DNA of 64,000 bases from Dankookia rubra (GCF_004355005.1 NZ_SMSJ01000019.1:29990-93989); one strand, 5' to 3'; shown: positions 44,313 through 54,636, counted from the stretch's first letter. The notes: generated by a model from the letters alone, not told the origin. Numbers and translations are program-made.

Positions 44313-44936
44313 ATGAATCTCAGCACCGGTGAACTCCGCGAATTCTTCGCCCGTTGCGCCAAGGCGCGGCAGCGCTTCCAGGAACTCGCCGTACAGGCGG
44401 TGCCGCGGACGAAGCTGATGGAGCATGCTGAGCGCCTCGGCATCGCGGTGGCTGACGAGATGGCCCAGCCCTCGGAGGAGGAGCTGGCCTTTGCCTTCGA
44501 CTTGGCGATCTATACCGCACCGCCGGGCCGGTCGCGTGCCATTGACCGGTTGGCGAAGCAGCATGCAAGGCTGCCGGGCGAGGCGGCGCTGGTGCTGAAC
44601 GGGCTCAGCCGGTCCTGGTTCTCGGTCTTTGCGGTGCAGAGGCTGCACCCTGAGGCCGGCTTTATCCTGGAGGACGCCCTGCTGGGCGGCGAGGTCTGGG
44701 TGGTGGACGAGCTTTTGGCTGAGCAGGCCGAGCCGGGCACGGTGCTGGCAACGCGTTTGGCGCGGATCAGCGGCTTCGCCATCACTTGCGGCGTGGTCTC
44801 CGTGCTGGACGAGGCGATGCTGGCCCGGCTACGCCAAGTGGTGTCTGGCGGCGAGGTGGATGCGCTGGACCTGGTCGAGGCGCCTCGTTTCGCGCAGAAC
44901 ATGTGGCTGCACGCGCTCGGCTCCCGCGTCGGGTAG
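44313..44936 (+). CDS. Unknown protein between mnmE and mnmG
   Basis: A 207-residue protein I do not recognise. It is rich in helix-forming residues, has no signal peptide or membrane helix and shows no obvious catalytic motif. A notable segment is LNGLSRSWFSVFAVQRLHPE, later GFILEDALLGGEVWVVDELL. It starts 4 nt after mnmE and ends 36 nt before mnmG, so it is likely part of the tRNA-modification operon. A helper role there is conjecture. Confidence 0.72.
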   Translation: MNLSTGELREFFARCAKARQRFQELAVQAVPRTKLMEHAERLGIAVADEMAQPSEEELAFAFDLAIYTAPPGRSRAIDRLAKQHARLPGEAALVLNGLSRSWFSVFAVQRLHPEAGFILEDALLGGEVWVVDELLAEQAEPGTVLATRLARISGFAITCGVVSVLDEAMLARLRQVVSGGEVDALDLVEAPRFAQNMWLHALGSRVG

Positions 44937-44972
44937 CTTCGTCGCGGCGGCGGGGTCGGCTATATCCCACAC

Positions 44973-46844
44973 ATGTTCGACGCGATCTTCGATGTGGTGG
45001 TGGTGGGCGGCGGCCATGCCGGCTGCGAGGCGGCGGCCGCTGCGGCCCGCTGCGGTGCATGCACCCTGTTGCTGACCCATAGGCTGGACACCCTCGGCGA
45101 GATGTCCTGCAACCCCGCGATCGGCGGGGTCGGCAAGGGGCACTTGGTTCGGGAGGTGGATGCACTCGACGGGCTTATGGGCCGCGCGGCGGATGCCGCT
45201 GGCATCCATTTCAAGCTGCTGAACCGCAGCAAGGGCCCAGCGGTGCGCGGACCGCGCGCCCAGGCCGACCGCAAGCTGTATCGCCAGGCCGTGCAGGCGC
45301 TGCTGCGGGCGACCGAGGGGTTGAGCCTCGAGGCGGACGCGGCGGAGGATTTGGTGCTCGGCGACAATGGCCGGGTGGCCGGCGTGGTCACCGCCAGCGG
45401 CCGGCGAATCGGCGCCGGGGCAGTGGTGATCACCACCGGCACTTTCCTCCGCGGCATGATTCATATCGGCGAGACGCGCATCCCGGCGGGACGCGTGGGC
45501 GAAGCGCCTTCGGTTGGCCTCGCGGATACGCTGCGCCGCCTCGGTCTGCCGCTGGCCCGCCTGAAGACCGGTACGCCGCCGCGGCTGGATGGCAGAACCA
45601 TCGACTGGGCGGCGCTCGAGGCCCAGCCAGGCGACGACCCGCCCGAACCGCTGTCCTGGATGACCGAGCGGATCACGAACCGTCAGGTCGCCTGCGCCTT
45701 GACCGCGACGACGCCGGCGACGCACGACCTGATCCGCGCCAACCTACACCTTACGGCCGTGTATAGTGGCCGGATCGAGGGGGTGGGACCGCGATACTGT
45801 CCCTCGATCGAGGACAAGGTGGTCCGTTTTGCTGACCGCCAGCGGCACCAGATCTTCCTTGAGCCCGAGGGGTTGGACGACGACACGGTCTATCCGAACG
45901 GCATCTCCACCAGCCTGCCGGAGGCGGCGCAGGCGGCTCTGATCGCCTCCATTCCAGGGCTTGGGCGGGCGCGCATCGTCCGGCCCGGGTATGCGATCGA
46001 ATACGACCATGTAGACCCGCGCGCGTTGACTCCGACGCTGGAAGTACGGGCGGCGCCCGGCCTGTTCCTTGCCGGCCAGATCAACGGTACCACGGGCTAT
46101 GAGGAAGCCGCAGCCCAGGGGCTAATGGCCGGGCTGAACGCCGTCTGCTGCGCCGAGGGTGCCGTGCCTGACCGGGTGCTGACCCGGAGCGAGGCCTATG
46201 CCGGTGTGCTGGTGGATGATCTCGTGCTGCAGGGCGTGACGGAGCCCTACCGCATGCTGACCGCACGGTCCGAATTTCGGCTGGCGTTGCGGGCCGACAA
46301 TGCCGGCCTGCGCTTGACGGAGAAGGGTGTTGCCTGGGGTGTAGTCGGTGCCGAGCGGGCGCGGGCGCATCGCACTTATGCCGCGACGCTGGCGGATGCG
46401 CTAGCGCGTGCCCGCGCCGAAGGTGGCTCCCCCGTTTGGTACTTGGGCGCCGGCGTGCCCATCAACCAGGATGGTCGCTGGCGGAGTGCGCTGGACGCAT
46501 TGGCGTTGCCCGCCTTGACGGCGGACACTGCCGACCGGCTCTTCCCATGGCTCCGCGACCTGCCTGCGCGGGTACGGGCGGAACTGGAAGCGCAGGCTCT
46601 TTACGCCCCTTATCTGGAGCGCCAAGCGGCCGAGCTTTGCGTATTGGAGCGGGAGGAGCGGTTGGCGATCCCAGCGGCGACGGATTTCACAGCCATCCCC
46701 GGCCTTTCGACCGAGATGCGTCATCGTCTGACGAAAGCCTCTCCAACTACACTCGGAAGTGCGGGCCGTGTCCCGGGCGTCACCCCTGCGGCCCTCGTCG
46801 CCCTTGCCGTCCACCTCCGCCGCACCGAAGCACGTTTCACGTGA
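44973..46844 (+). CDS. mnmG: tRNA uridine-5-carboxymethylaminomethyl synthase MnmG
   Basis: A 623-residue FAD enzyme that acts with MnmE on tRNA wobble uridine. The FAD-binding motif is [20 protein letters not shown], then the conserved [20 protein letters not shown] and an NAD-binding domain. The C-terminal helical region binds MnmE/tRNA. A parS site overlaps its stop codon (46833-46848) and rsmG starts GTG inside the stop (GTGA at 46841-46844), so translation is coupled. Confidence 0.97.
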   Translation: MFDAIFDVVVVGGGHAGCEAAAAAARCGACTLLLTHRLDTLGEMSCNPAIGGVGKGHLVREVDALDGLMGRAADAAGIHFKLLNRSKGPAVRGPRAQADRKLYRQAVQALLRATEGLSLEADAAEDLVLGDNGRVAGVVTASGRRIGAGAVVITTGTFLRGMIHIGETRIPAGRVGEAPSVGLADTLRRLGLPLARLKTGTPPRLDGRTIDWAALEAQPGDDPPEPLSWMTERITNRQVACALTATTPATHDLIRANLHLTAVYSGRIEGVGPRYCPSIEDKVVRFADRQRHQIFLEPEGLDDDTVYPNGISTSLPEAAQAALIASIPGLGRARIVRPGYAIEYDHVDPRALTPTLEVRAAPGLFLAGQINGTTGYEEAAAQGLMAGLNAVCCAEGAVPDRVLTRSEAYAGVLVDDLVLQGVTEPYRMLTARSEFRLALRADNAGLRLTEKGVAWGVVGAERARAHRTYAATLADALARARAEGGSPVWYLGAGVPINQDGRWRSALDALALPALTADTADRLFPWLRDLPARVRAELEAQALYAPYLERQAAELCVLEREERLAIPAATDFTAIPGLSTEMRHRLTKASPTTLGSAGRVPGVTPAALVALAVHLRRTEARFT

Positions 46845-46848
46845 AACA
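46833..46848. other. parS: parS site 1 (mnmG stop / rsmG start)
   Basis: CGTTTCACGTGAAACA matches the ParB-binding 16-mer TGTTTCACGTGAAACA at 15 of 16 positions, with the central 14 bp a perfect palindrome. It lies across the mnmG stop codon and the rsmG GTG start codon. Confidence 0.9.
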
Positions 46849-47449
46849 GCGCGAGGTCGATGTTCCACGTGAAACAGAGGACCGACTGAGGGAGTTCGTC
46901 GCGCTGCTACTTCGCTGGAACGCAAGTATCAATCTGACCGCCGAGCGGGACCAAGCGACCATCTGGCGACGCCACGTGCTGGACTCCCTGCAGCTCGCCC
47001 CCTTGGTCCCGGACACTGATGGTCCCCTCGTCGATCTCGGCTCCGGCGCCGGCTTCCCCGGCCTGATGCTTGCCTTGGTGACCGGCCGTGAGACGCATCT
47101 GGTCGAATCGGACCGTCGCAAATCGGCCTTCCTCATCGAGGCAGCGCGGGTGCTCGCCCTGCCTCGCGTCAAGATCCATCCCACCCGTATCGAGGCCGCC
47201 ACCCTGCCCCGCGCCGCCATCCTCACCGCCCGCGCCCTCGCGCCGCTCACCGCTCTCCTGCCTCACGCCCACCGCACCCTCGCCCCCGGTGGCTTCGCCC
47301 TGTTTCCGAAGGGCCGTACCGCCGAGCAGGAATTGACGGATGTCGCCGGCGCCTGGATCATGCAAGTCGAGCGGTTCCCGAGCCGAACCGACCCCATTGC
47401 CACCATCCTCCGTCTCAGCGAGATCCATCCTGCCGGCTCCCATGCCTGA
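46841..47449 (+). CDS. rsmG: 16S rRNA (guanine527-N7)-methyltransferase RsmG
   Basis: A 202-residue SAM-dependent methyltransferase for G527 of 16S rRNA. The SAM motif is [28 protein letters not shown] and the Rossmann beta strands follow. The GTG at 46841 is the only start compatible with the preceding mnmG stop (GTGA), and the encoded N-terminus [13 protein letters not shown] is partly dictated by two parS sites. It overlaps parA by 8 nt. Confidence 0.93.
   Translation: MKQREVDVPRETEDRLREFVALLLRWNASINLTAERDQATIWRRHVLDSLQLAPLVPDTDGPLVDLGSGAGFPGLMLALVTGRETHLVESDRRKSAFLIEAARVLALPRVKIHPTRIEAATLPRAAILTARALAPLTALLPHAHRTLAPGGFALFPKGRTAEQELTDVAGAWIMQVERFPSRTDPIATILRLSEIHPAGSHA
46861..46876. other. 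parS: parS site 2 (within rsmG)
   Basis: TGTTCCACGTGAAACA, 15 of 16 to the parS consensus (one mismatch, C for T at position 5). It lies 28 nt from site 1, inside rsmG codons 7-12. The pair should serve as a ParB nucleation locus. Confidence 0.85.
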
Positions 47450-48233
47450 CCGGGCCCGTCCCCGTGTCATTGCCCTCGCCAACCAGAAGGGTGGTGTCGG
47501 CAAAACCACTACCGCCATCAACCTGGCCACCGTCCTTGCGACGGACCACAAGGTCCTGCTGCTCGATCTTGATCCCCAGGGCAATGCCTCCACCGGTCTC
47601 GGAGTTGAGCGCGCCGGACGCGGCGCCGGCACCTATGCCCTGCTGGTCGATGGCACCCCGCTGGTCGAGCTTCTCGTCCCTACTCCCGTCCCCAACCTCC
47701 GTCTCGTCCCAGCCGATTCGGATCTGGCCGGCGCTGAGGTGGAATTGGTAGCGATGAGGGACCGCGAGCACCGCCTCCGCCTCGCTCTCGCAGCCGACCC
47801 GCCGCTGGCCGGCAGCTTTGACTTTATCCTGCTGGACTGCCCGCCCTCCCTCGGCCTGCTCACCCTGAACGCCCTGGTCGCCGCCCATGGCGTGCTGGTG
47901 CCGCTGCAGACCGAATTCTTCGCCCTCGAAGGCGTCAGCCAGATCACCCAGACGATCGAGCGGGTGAAGCGGGCACTGAACCCCGGCTTGGCGCTGGAAG
48001 GCATCCTGCTGACCATGTACGATCGCCGGAACAACCTGTCCGAGCTCGTCGCCCAGGATGTGCGTGGCTTCTTCAAGGACAAGGTCTTGGACACCGTGAT
48101 CCCGCGGAACATCCGCTTGACTGAGGCACCCTCACATGGCCTCCCCGTCAGCCTTTACGACGCCCGCTCCCCAGGTGCGCAAGCCTATGCCGCACTGGGC
48201 GCGGAGGTGCTGCGCCGGCAGAAGCGCACATGA
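47442..48233 (+). CDS. parA: Chromosome partitioning protein ParA (Soj)
   Basis: A 263-residue deviant Walker ATPase that positions the ParB-parS complex. The Walker A motif is ANQKGGVGKTTTAINLATVL, then DLDPQGNASTG (A') and FDFILLDCPPSLGLLTLNAL (Walker B). The start [17 protein letters not shown] at 47442 is standard and overlaps the rsmG stop region by 8 nt. parB follows with ATGA overlap. Chromosomal type, not a plasmid ParA. Confidence 0.97.
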   Translation: MPDRARPRVIALANQKGGVGKTTTAINLATVLATDHKVLLLDLDPQGNASTGLGVERAGRGAGTYALLVDGTPLVELLVPTPVPNLRLVPADSDLAGAEVELVAMRDREHRLRLALAADPPLAGSFDFILLDCPPSLGLLTLNALVAAHGVLVPLQTEFFALEGVSQITQTIERVKRALNPGLALEGILLTMYDRRNNLSELVAQDVRGFFKDKVLDTVIPRNIRLTEAPSHGLPVSLYDARSPGAQAYAALGAEVLRRQKRT

Positions 48234-49081
48234 GCGGCGTCAAGAAGCCGATGCGGCTGGGCCGGGGCCTCTCAGCCCTGATGGGCGAAGCCTCTGCCCC
48301 CATCCCTGCCAGTAGCGAGGGCATACGTACGCTACCGGTCGAGCTGCTGCAGCCCGGCCCATTCCAGCCGCGCGGCCCGATCGATCCCGGCCCGCTGCAG
48401 GAGCTCGCAGACAGCATCAGGGAACACGGTGTCCTCCAACCAATCCTGGTGCGGGAAAAGCCGGGCGCTCGCGGCGAATACGAGATCATCGGCGGCGAAC
48501 GTCGCTGGCGCGCGGCCCAGCTGGCGCAACTGCACGAGGTTCCGGTCCTTCTCCGCAACCTCGACGACACCGCGGCTATGGCCGCTGCCCTGGTCGAGAA
48601 CCTGCAGCGTCAGGACCTCAACGCGCTTGAGGAAGCCGAGGGCCTCCGCCGCCTGATCGACGAATTCGGCCTGACCCAGGACCAACTCGGTCAGGCGGTC
48701 GGCAAGAGCCGCAGCCATGTGGCCAATACCCTCCGCCTGCTGGCCCTGCCGGAGCGGGTGCGGGAACTGCTGCGTGATGGCGCCCTCACCGCCGGCCATG
48801 CACGCGCCCTTCTGACATCGCCCGATGCGGAGACCCTCGCGCTGCAGGTTGTCGACCGTGGGCTGAACGTTCGGCAGACCGAGGCGCTTGCCGCCCAGAA
48901 GCCGCGCAATTCCCCCGCGAAGCCCCAGACAGCGCCCGAGACGGCAGCGCTGGAGCGGGACCTGTCCTCCCGGCTCGGTCTGAAGGTCAGCATCCGGCAT
49001 GCAGGGAAAGGCGGGCAGGTCTCGATCAACTACCGGGATTTGGATCAGCTCGACGGGCTCATTCGGCTGCTGCAGCAGTAG
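48230..49081 (+). CDS. parB: Chromosome partitioning protein ParB (Spo0J)
   Basis: A 283-residue CTP-dependent parS-binding clamp. The CTP-binding/ParB-N domain has GEYEIIGGERRWRAAQLAQL, the HTH domain has LTQDQLGQAVGKSRSHVANT then LRLLALP, and the C-terminal dimerisation segment is LKVSIRHAGKGGQVSINYRD. Translation is coupled to parA through ATGA. Repeat copy E begins 8 nt after its stop. Confidence 0.97.
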   Translation: MSGVKKPMRLGRGLSALMGEASAPIPASSEGIRTLPVELLQPGPFQPRGPIDPGPLQELADSIREHGVLQPILVREKPGARGEYEIIGGERRWRAAQLAQLHEVPVLLRNLDDTAAMAAALVENLQRQDLNALEEAEGLRRLIDEFGLTQDQLGQAVGKSRSHVANTLRLLALPERVRELLRDGALTAGHARALLTSPDAETLALQVVDRGLNVRQTEALAAQKPRNSPAKPQTAPETAALERDLSSRLGLKVSIRHAGKGGQVSINYRDLDQLDGLIRLLQQ

Positions 49082-49088
49082 GAAAGGC

Positions 49089-49127
49089 GGGGAAAGATAT
49101 TTCCCCGGACCTCCATCTACATTCGTA
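49089..49127 (+). repeat. Intergenic three-module repeat, copy E (5' module only)
   Basis: Begins 8 nt after the parB stop. The 5' hairpin is GGGGAAA-GATA-TTTCCCC (49089-49106, perfect 7-bp stem), with the family linker GGACCTCCATCTACATTCG and then TAAG. The central palindrome and 3' hairpin are missing; the element abuts the convergent holA stop (49132), so it is truncated. Confidence 0.7.
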
Positions 49128-49131
49128 AGTT

Positions 49132-50151
49132 TTAGCGCCGGGCTGCGGCTTGGCGGGCCAGGGTCGTAACCGCGCCGCGGGCGATGGTCGCCGAAGGCAG
49201 GCCCGTGGTCTTGGTGCGGCGCTCGGCCTCCAGCAGGGCCGCGCCCGCCGCTTCCAGGCTTTCGGGGCGCCAGACCCGCAGAGCGCGCTCCATGGCCGGC
49301 TTGTGCCGGAAGAAGACGGGCGGGCGAAGCTGATCCAATGCGCCGCCAGGGGCGGCGCCCGCCGCCACTGCCAGTGCCGCCAGGTGCAGCCGCTGCACAT
49401 GCCGCAAGGCCGCCCGCACCACCTGCACGGCGTTGGCGCCCTCGGCGAAGGCGGTGTCCAGCGCCTTGTCGGCCACTGCCACATCCCCCGCCATGGCCGC
49501 CATCAGCGCCTCTTCGAGGTCAAGCGCCGAGCCCTCCGCCACGCAGGCAACTGCCGCCTCCGGTGTCACCTTGCCGCCCGTTCCGACGAACAGTGCGAGC
49601 TTCTCTAGCTCCCGCCGAAGCAACATCCGATCCTCGCCCAGCCGTTGCGCCAGCCAGTCCAGGGCAATCGGCTCAGCCGTCACGCCCAGCTCCTGCAGGA
49701 TTCGCCCGATCGAAGCCGATAGCTCCGCCCCTCGCTCACGGTAGCAGGCGATCACTGCGCCGGCTGGGGAGGCCTCGACCGCCTTGAACAGCGCCGCGCT
49801 GGTCCTGAGCTCCGGCGCCTCGATCACCACCAGTCCTGGCCCAGGCCCCGTCAGCGCGGCTTTGGCGGCATCCGCCACCTGCTTGCCGTCACCGGCATCG
49901 CGCAGCCGCACCAGCACCCGCCCGCCGGTCAGCGGCGAACTCGCCGCCTCGTTCGCCAGCACCGCCGGCGCCCGCAGCGTCTCCTTGCCGATCTCGACCA
50001 GCCGCAGGGCATCGCTCTCGGTCACCGCGCGGATCAGCGCCTCGCAGCGCTCCCGGATCAGGCCGGGATCGTCGCCATGCAGCAGCGCCACGCGGCAGCC
50101 GCCGGGATCGGCCAGGAAGGCGCCGATGCGCCGCGCGTCGAGCTTCGCCAT
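49132..50151 (-). CDS. holA: DNA polymerase III subunit delta
   Basis: A 339-residue clamp-loader delta subunit. The N-terminal AAA-like domain holds VALLHGDDPGLIRERCEALI and the family-typical GPGLVVIEAPELRTSAALFK; the C-terminal collar helices include VRAALRHVQRLHLAALAVAA. Sequence conservation is low in this family, but synteny (leuS-lptE-holA next to parB) agrees. The start ATG is 4 nt downstream of the lptE stop. Confidence 0.92.
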   Translation of the reverse strand: MAKLDARRIGAFLADPGGCRVALLHGDDPGLIRERCEALIRAVTESDALRLVEIGKETLRAPAVLANEAASSPLTGGRVLVRLRDAGDGKQVADAAKAALTGPGPGLVVIEAPELRTSAALFKAVEASPAGAVIACYRERGAELSASIGRILQELGVTAEPIALDWLAQRLGEDRMLLRRELEKLALFVGTGGKVTPEAAVACVAEGSALDLEEALMAAMAGDVAVADKALDTAFAEGANAVQVVRAALRHVQRLHLAALAVAAGAAPGGALDQLRPPVFFRHKPAMERALRVWRPESLEAAGAALLEAERRTKTTGLPSATIARGAVTTLARQAAARR

Positions 50152-50155
50152 GCGG

Positions 50156-50731
50156 TCAGCCCGTCGCCGAGGCTTCCTTCTGGCGGCGCAGCGCCATCAC
50201 CACCTGCCGCGTCACCTCCTCGGCGAGCTGGTCCATGGCGCGGCCTTCCATCGCGTCGCGGGCGCTGTCGGCGGAGAAGAACTGCAGATCCGGGATGTTG
50301 AAGGAATCGATGGCACGGTAGGGGATTACCGAGCGCGCCACCGTCTTCGGCGGGACCGAGAGCGTCTCCAGGTTCCAGTTGCCAGTGAAGGTATAGCGGA
50401 TGCGGGTGATGGTCCCATCGCGCCGATAGCCCAGTACCTCCACCCCCGGCACGTAGGAGACGTTGAGCTGGTACCGCGCCGGCGTGCCCGGCGCGCTGTC
50501 CTCCAGCCGCCGCTGCAGGTTCCGCCGCAGCAGCTGCCCCGTCCGCTCGTAGATCGGCCCGACCCGCACCGCAGCAAGCTCCTCCGCCAAGTCGGATTGC
50601 GTGCCGTCGGCCGCAGTCACCGGCCCGTAGAGCGGCCGGAAGCCGCAGCCCGAAAGCCCCAGCAGTCCGAGCCCGAGCAGACCCCGCCTGGACCAGCGAG
50701 CCCCGGCGGCGTCGATCCGCTCCGCGGGCAT
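50156..50731 (-). CDS. lptE: LPS-assembly lipoprotein LptE
   Basis: A 191-residue outer-membrane lipoprotein plugging the LptD barrel in LPS export. The signal peptide RRGLLGLGLLGLSGCGFRPL has the lipobox LSGC, and FRPLYGP after the Cys is characteristic. The C-terminal helix contains LAEEVTRQVVMALRRQKEA. The ATG at 50731 is preferred; the frame extends upstream into leuS-antisense sequence. It lies 4 nt from both leuS and holA. Confidence 0.9.
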   Translation of the reverse strand: MPAERIDAAGARWSRRGLLGLGLLGLSGCGFRPLYGPVTAADGTQSDLAEELAAVRVGPIYERTGQLLRRNLQRRLEDSAPGTPARYQLNVSYVPGVEVLGYRRDGTITRIRYTFTGNWNLETLSVPPKTVARSVIPYRAIDSFNIPDLQFFSADSARDAMEGRAMDQLAEEVTRQVVMALRRQKEASATG

Positions 50732-50735
50732 CGCG

Positions 50736-53378
50736 CTAGACGACAAAATTGACAACACGGCCCGGGACATGGATGCGCTTTCTGATGGGCTTGCCGGCAA
50801 TGGTCCGCTGCACATTCTCCTCCGCCTCCGCCGCTGCGAAGATCGTAGCCTCATCCGCATCGACCGGCACCTCGATCGTACCGCGCAACTTGCCGAGAAC
50901 CTGCACCGCCAGCGTCAGGCTTTCGGCTTTCAGCAGCGCGGGGTCGGCCTCCAGCCAGGGCAACTGCGCCACGAGGTTCTCCTCGCCGGGTCGTAGCAGC
51001 GACCACAACTCCTCGGCCAAATGCGGCATCATGGGCGAGGACAGCCGCGCAATCGCTTCCAGCGCCTCGCGCTTCGCCGCACCCATGCCATCCCCCTCCG
51101 CGGCATCGCCGATCGCATTGGCGAATTCATGGATGCGGGCGACCGCGACGTTGAAGGCGAAGCCATCCAGCGCCTCGGTCACCGCGGCGATGGTCCGGTG
51201 CGTCACCTGACGCAGCTTCCGCGCCGCACCCGCGGCACCCTCGGCCGGGGTGCCGGCCGGCGGCAGGCCGGGCAGCGCGGTGGCGGCCAAGCGATAGATC
51301 CGCTGCGTGAAGCGATAGGCGCCGGCGACGCCGGCTTCCGTCCATTCCATGTCCCGCTCGGGCGGGTTGTCGGACAGGATGAACCAGCGTGCGGTATCGG
51401 CGCCGTATTTGTCGATGATGGCGCCAGGGTCGACCGTGTTGCGCTTCGACTTCGACATGGCCTCGACGCGTCCGATGGTGACCGGCGTATTCGCCCCCTT
51501 CACCACTCCGCTGCGCGTACCATCAGGGGCCAAGTTGAATTCCACCTCCTCCGGGTAGAGCCAGCGGCCCTCCGGGTCCTTGTAGCTTTCGTGCGTCACC
51601 ATGCCCTGGGTAAAGAGCCCCTCGAAGGGCTCAGCCACCGTCAGATGCCCGGTGTCGCGCATGCCGCGGGTGAAGAAGCGGCTGTAGAGCAGGTGCAGGA
51701 TCGCGTGCTCGATCCCGCCGATATACTGGTCGACCGGCAGCCACGCATCCACGGCGGCCCGGGTCACCGGCGCCTCCGCCCGCGGCGAGCAGAACCGCGC
51801 GAAGTACCACGAACTGTCGACGAAGGTGTCGCAGGTATCGGTCTCACGCCGTGCCGGCTTGCCGCAGGACGGGCAGGCCACGTGCTTCCAGGTCGGGTGG
51901 TTGTCGAGCGGGTTGCCCGGCTTCGAGAAGTCCACGTCCTCCGGCAGCTTCACCGGAAGCTGCTCGTCCGGTACCGGTACGACGCCACAAGCCTCGCAAT
52001 GGATGAACGGGATCGGGCAGCCCCAGTAGCGCTGGCGGGAGACGCCCCAGTCGCGCAGCCGCCAGTTGACCACCCCGGTCCCCTGCCCCTTGGCCTCCAG
52101 CGCCTCGATCGCGCGGCGCTTGGCAGCGGGCACGTCGAGCCCGTCGAGGAAGCCTGAATTGAAGATCGCGCCGTCGTCGGTATAGGCCTTGTCGCCCAGC
52201 GCGAAGCCGGCCGGGTTGGCGCCCGGCGGCAACACCACCGGCGTGATGCCGAGCCCGTACTTGGTGGCGAATTCGAAGTCGCGCTCGTCATGGGCCGGGC
52301 AGCCGAAGATCGCCCCGGTGCCGTATTCCATCAGCACGAAATTGGCGATCCAGACCGGGAAGGTCGCGCCCTCGATGAAGGGGTGCGCGACGCGGAAGCC
52401 GGTGTCGTAGCCGCGCTTCTCCGCCTGCTCGATGGCGGCCTCGGATGTCCCCATCCGTCGGCACTCCGCCACGAACTCGGCCGCCCTCGGGTCGCGTGCC
52501 GCCGCCGCCGCGGCCAGCGGATGTTCGGCGGCGACCGCCAGGAAGCTCATGCCGAACAGCGTGTCCGGCCGCGTGGTGAAGACCTCCACTTCCTCGGTCC
52601 CGGCGACTGTTGCGGCCAGCCTGAACCGCACCCGCGCGCCCTCGGACCGGCCGATCCAGTTGGCCTGCATCAGCTTCACGCGGTCCGGCCAGCGGTCGAG
52701 GCTACCCAGCGCCTCCAGCAGGTCGGGCGCGTACTTCGTGATGCTGAAGAACCACTGGCTGAGCTGCTTCTTCTCGACCAGCGCGCCGCTGCGCCAGCCG
52801 CGGCCGTCGATCACCTGCTCGTTCGCCAGCACGGTGCCGTCCACCGGGTCCCAGTTGACCCAGCTCTCCTTCCGCTCGACCAGCCCGGCCTTGAAGAAAT
52901 CCAGGAACAGCTTCTGCTGCCGGCCGTAGTATTCGACGTCGCAGGTGGCGAATTCCCGCGCCCACTCGATCGACAGCCCCATGCGCTTCAGCTCGGCGCG
53001 CATGTTGGCGATATTCTGGTAGGTCCAGGTGCCGGGATGGATGCCGCGCTCCCGCGCCGCATTCTCGGCCGGCAGGCCGAAGGCGTCCCAGCCCATCGGG
53101 TGCATGACCATGTGGCCGCGCGCCCGCTTGTAGCGCGCGACGACGTCGCCCAGCGTATAGTTGCGGACATGACCCATATGGATCTTTCCGCTCGGATACG
53201 GGAACATTTCAAGAACGTAGTATTTCTTCGCCCCGGCGGGCGGCACGTCGGGCACGGCGAAGCAGGCGCGGCCCTCCCAGGCCGCCTGCCAGCGCGGCTC
53301 GGCATTCTTGAAGTCGTGCCGGATCTCCTGCGGGCGGGGGTCCGGGTGGGAAACGGTGCTGGCGTCGGTCATGGCCAT
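50736..53378 (-). CDS. leuS: Leucyl-tRNA synthetase
   Basis: An 880-residue class I aminoacyl-tRNA synthetase. HIGH motif [20 protein letters not shown], editing domain around 230-430 and [12 protein letters not shown] (KMSKS). A zinc-like insertion shows CEACGVVP and [13 protein letters not shown]. The C-terminal domain ends VNFVV. The start at 53378 (MAMTDAS) or 53372 is likely; an upstream in-frame ATG at 53420 is less so. Head of leuS-lptE-holA. Confidence 0.97.
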   Translation of the reverse strand: MAMTDASTVSHPDPRPQEIRHDFKNAEPRWQAAWEGRACFAVPDVPPAGAKKYYVLEMFPYPSGKIHMGHVRNYTLGDVVARYKRARGHMVMHPMGWDAFGLPAENAARERGIHPGTWTYQNIANMRAELKRMGLSIEWAREFATCDVEYYGRQQKLFLDFFKAGLVERKESWVNWDPVDGTVLANEQVIDGRGWRSGALVEKKQLSQWFFSITKYAPDLLEALGSLDRWPDRVKLMQANWIGRSEGARVRFRLAATVAGTEEVEVFTTRPDTLFGMSFLAVAAEHPLAAAAAARDPRAAEFVAECRRMGTSEAAIEQAEKRGYDTGFRVAHPFIEGATFPVWIANFVLMEYGTGAIFGCPAHDERDFEFATKYGLGITPVVLPPGANPAGFALGDKAYTDDGAIFNSGFLDGLDVPAAKRRAIEALEAKGQGTGVVNWRLRDWGVSRQRYWGCPIPFIHCEACGVVPVPDEQLPVKLPEDVDFSKPGNPLDNHPTWKHVACPSCGKPARRETDTCDTFVDSSWYFARFCSPRAEAPVTRAAVDAWLPVDQYIGGIEHAILHLLYSRFFTRGMRDTGHLTVAEPFEGLFTQGMVTHESYKDPEGRWLYPEEVEFNLAPDGTRSGVVKGANTPVTIGRVEAMSKSKRNTVDPGAIIDKYGADTARWFILSDNPPERDMEWTEAGVAGAYRFTQRIYRLAATALPGLPPAGTPAEGAAGAARKLRQVTHRTIAAVTEALDGFAFNVAVARIHEFANAIGDAAEGDGMGAAKREALEAIARLSSPMMPHLAEELWSLLRPGEENLVAQLPWLEADPALLKAESLTLAVQVLGKLRGTIEVPVDADEATIFAAAEAEENVQRTIAGKPIRKRIHVPGRVVNFVV

Positions 53379-53490
53379 CGTATTCTGCTCGGCCCAAGGG
53401 AATAAGCTGTGGCTTGGCAAACGGGAAGGGCGTGCGGTTGCGGGTGGCGTTGCCGCGGGGCATGGTCCGGCTGATCGTCACGGGGCCGGT

Positions 53491-54579
53491 ATGCGCCGAC
53501 TACTGCTTTTCCTGCTGCTCCTGGTCGCGCAGTCCGGTGCCGCCCGGGCCCAGCCCTCGTCGGAGGAGGCCGCCTACCGCGAGGTCTTCTCCATCGCCGC
53601 GCTCGGCAAGCCCAATCCTTCGCTGTTGCTGGCTGCCAGCTTCGGCTTGGCCTACCGCGGCATGGTCGCGAACACCGCCTATGCCCTGGCCCGCGACGCG
53701 GAAGGCCGCTCCGCCTGGGGCTATGTCGGCGGCGCCGCCGACCCGGTCCAGGCCGAGGCCGCGGCGCTCGAGCGCTGCCGCCGTTCGCTGGGGTCCCTGC
53801 AGGCCGAGTGCCGGGTCTTCGCCAGCAATGCCGGCCGCCCCGGCGGCCCCGCCGTGCCGCTGGCCGAGGGCAGCCTCGGCCCCTTCCGCTGGGCGCCGCT
53901 GCTGCTGCGCCGCGGCCCGCAGGCGGCGCGCGGCGTCCTGGTCTGGGGCCATGGCTATGGCGGGCCGGACCGCGACAACCGCACCATCCCGACCCCGCCC
54001 TTCGTCTCCCTGCTGAACGACAACGGCTGGGACGTGCTGCGCTTCGACCGGCATCCGGGCGATGATGGGCTCTATGCCAGCCTGCCGCGCCTGGTCGCCG
54101 GCCTGCCCGCGCTGCGCCAGGCCGGCTATCGCCGCGTGCTGCTCGGCGGTCAGTCGCGCGGCGGCTGGCAGGCGATCATGGCGGCCAGCGAGCGGCCGGA
54201 CCTGGTCGATGCCGTCATCGCCACCGCCCCGGCGGCGCATGGCGAATGGAGGCGCGGCAACAACCTCGGCGCCGCGGTGGACGACTTCCAGCGCCTGCTG
54301 GCCGGGCTGCCGGACGGCCCGAGGCTCGCCGTGGTGCTGTTCGAGGGTGACGACTACGACCCCGACCCCGAGCGCCGCGCTGCCTTGCTGGAGGGGAGGG
54401 CGCGCGACCGCCACGCGCCCACCCTGGCGCTCTGGCCCGAGCCGCCGCTGCGTGGCCATACCGCGGCGGCCGACCTGCGCTTCACCCTGACCTATGCCGG
54501 CTGCCTGCTAAGCCTGGTGCAGGCGCCGGAGGCGGCGGCGCCGCGCGGGGTCAGGCGGGCAGCCTGCGGCGGCGGTTGA
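53491..54579 (+). CDS. Secreted alpha/beta hydrolase with DUF4189-like N-terminus
   Basis: A 362-residue protein with a signal peptide (MRRLLLFLLLLVAQSGAARA). Residues ~55-115 resemble a DUF4189-type segment (ALARDAEGRSAWGYVGGAAD, then ALERCRRSLGSLQAECRVFA). Residues ~130-345 form an alpha/beta hydrolase with GQSRGGWQ (nucleophile Ser), an Asp in VVLFEGDDYDPDP and a late His (LRGHTAAAD). It is probably periplasmic; substrate unknown. The C-terminus runs into a 32-bp tandem repeat that contains its stop. Divergent from leuS. Confidence 0.75.
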   Translation: MRRLLLFLLLLVAQSGAARAQPSSEEAAYREVFSIAALGKPNPSLLLAASFGLAYRGMVANTAYALARDAEGRSAWGYVGGAADPVQAEAAALERCRRSLGSLQAECRVFASNAGRPGGPAVPLAEGSLGPFRWAPLLLRRGPQAARGVLVWGHGYGGPDRDNRTIPTPPFVSLLNDNGWDVLRFDRHPGDDGLYASLPRLVAGLPALRQAGYRRVLLGGQSRGGWQAIMAASERPDLVDAVIATAPAAHGEWRRGNNLGAAVDDFQRLLAGLPDGPRLAVVLFEGDDYDPDPERRAALLEGRARDRHAPTLALWPEPPLRGHTAAADLRFTLTYAGCLLSLVQAPEAAAPRGVRRAACGGG

Positions 54580-54636
54580 GCCGCACGGGAAGACCCTGCG
54601 GCGGCGGTTGAGCCGTACGGCGAGATCCTGCGGGGC
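54563..54636. repeat. 32-bp tandem repeat at a gene end
   Basis: Two and a third units of 32 bp: 54563-54594, 54595-54626 and about 54627-54636. Units 1 and 2 differ at only a few positions. Each unit contains GGTTGAGCC; the TGA in unit 1 (54577-54579) is the hydrolase stop codon. A slippage-type tandem duplication. Confidence 0.75.
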
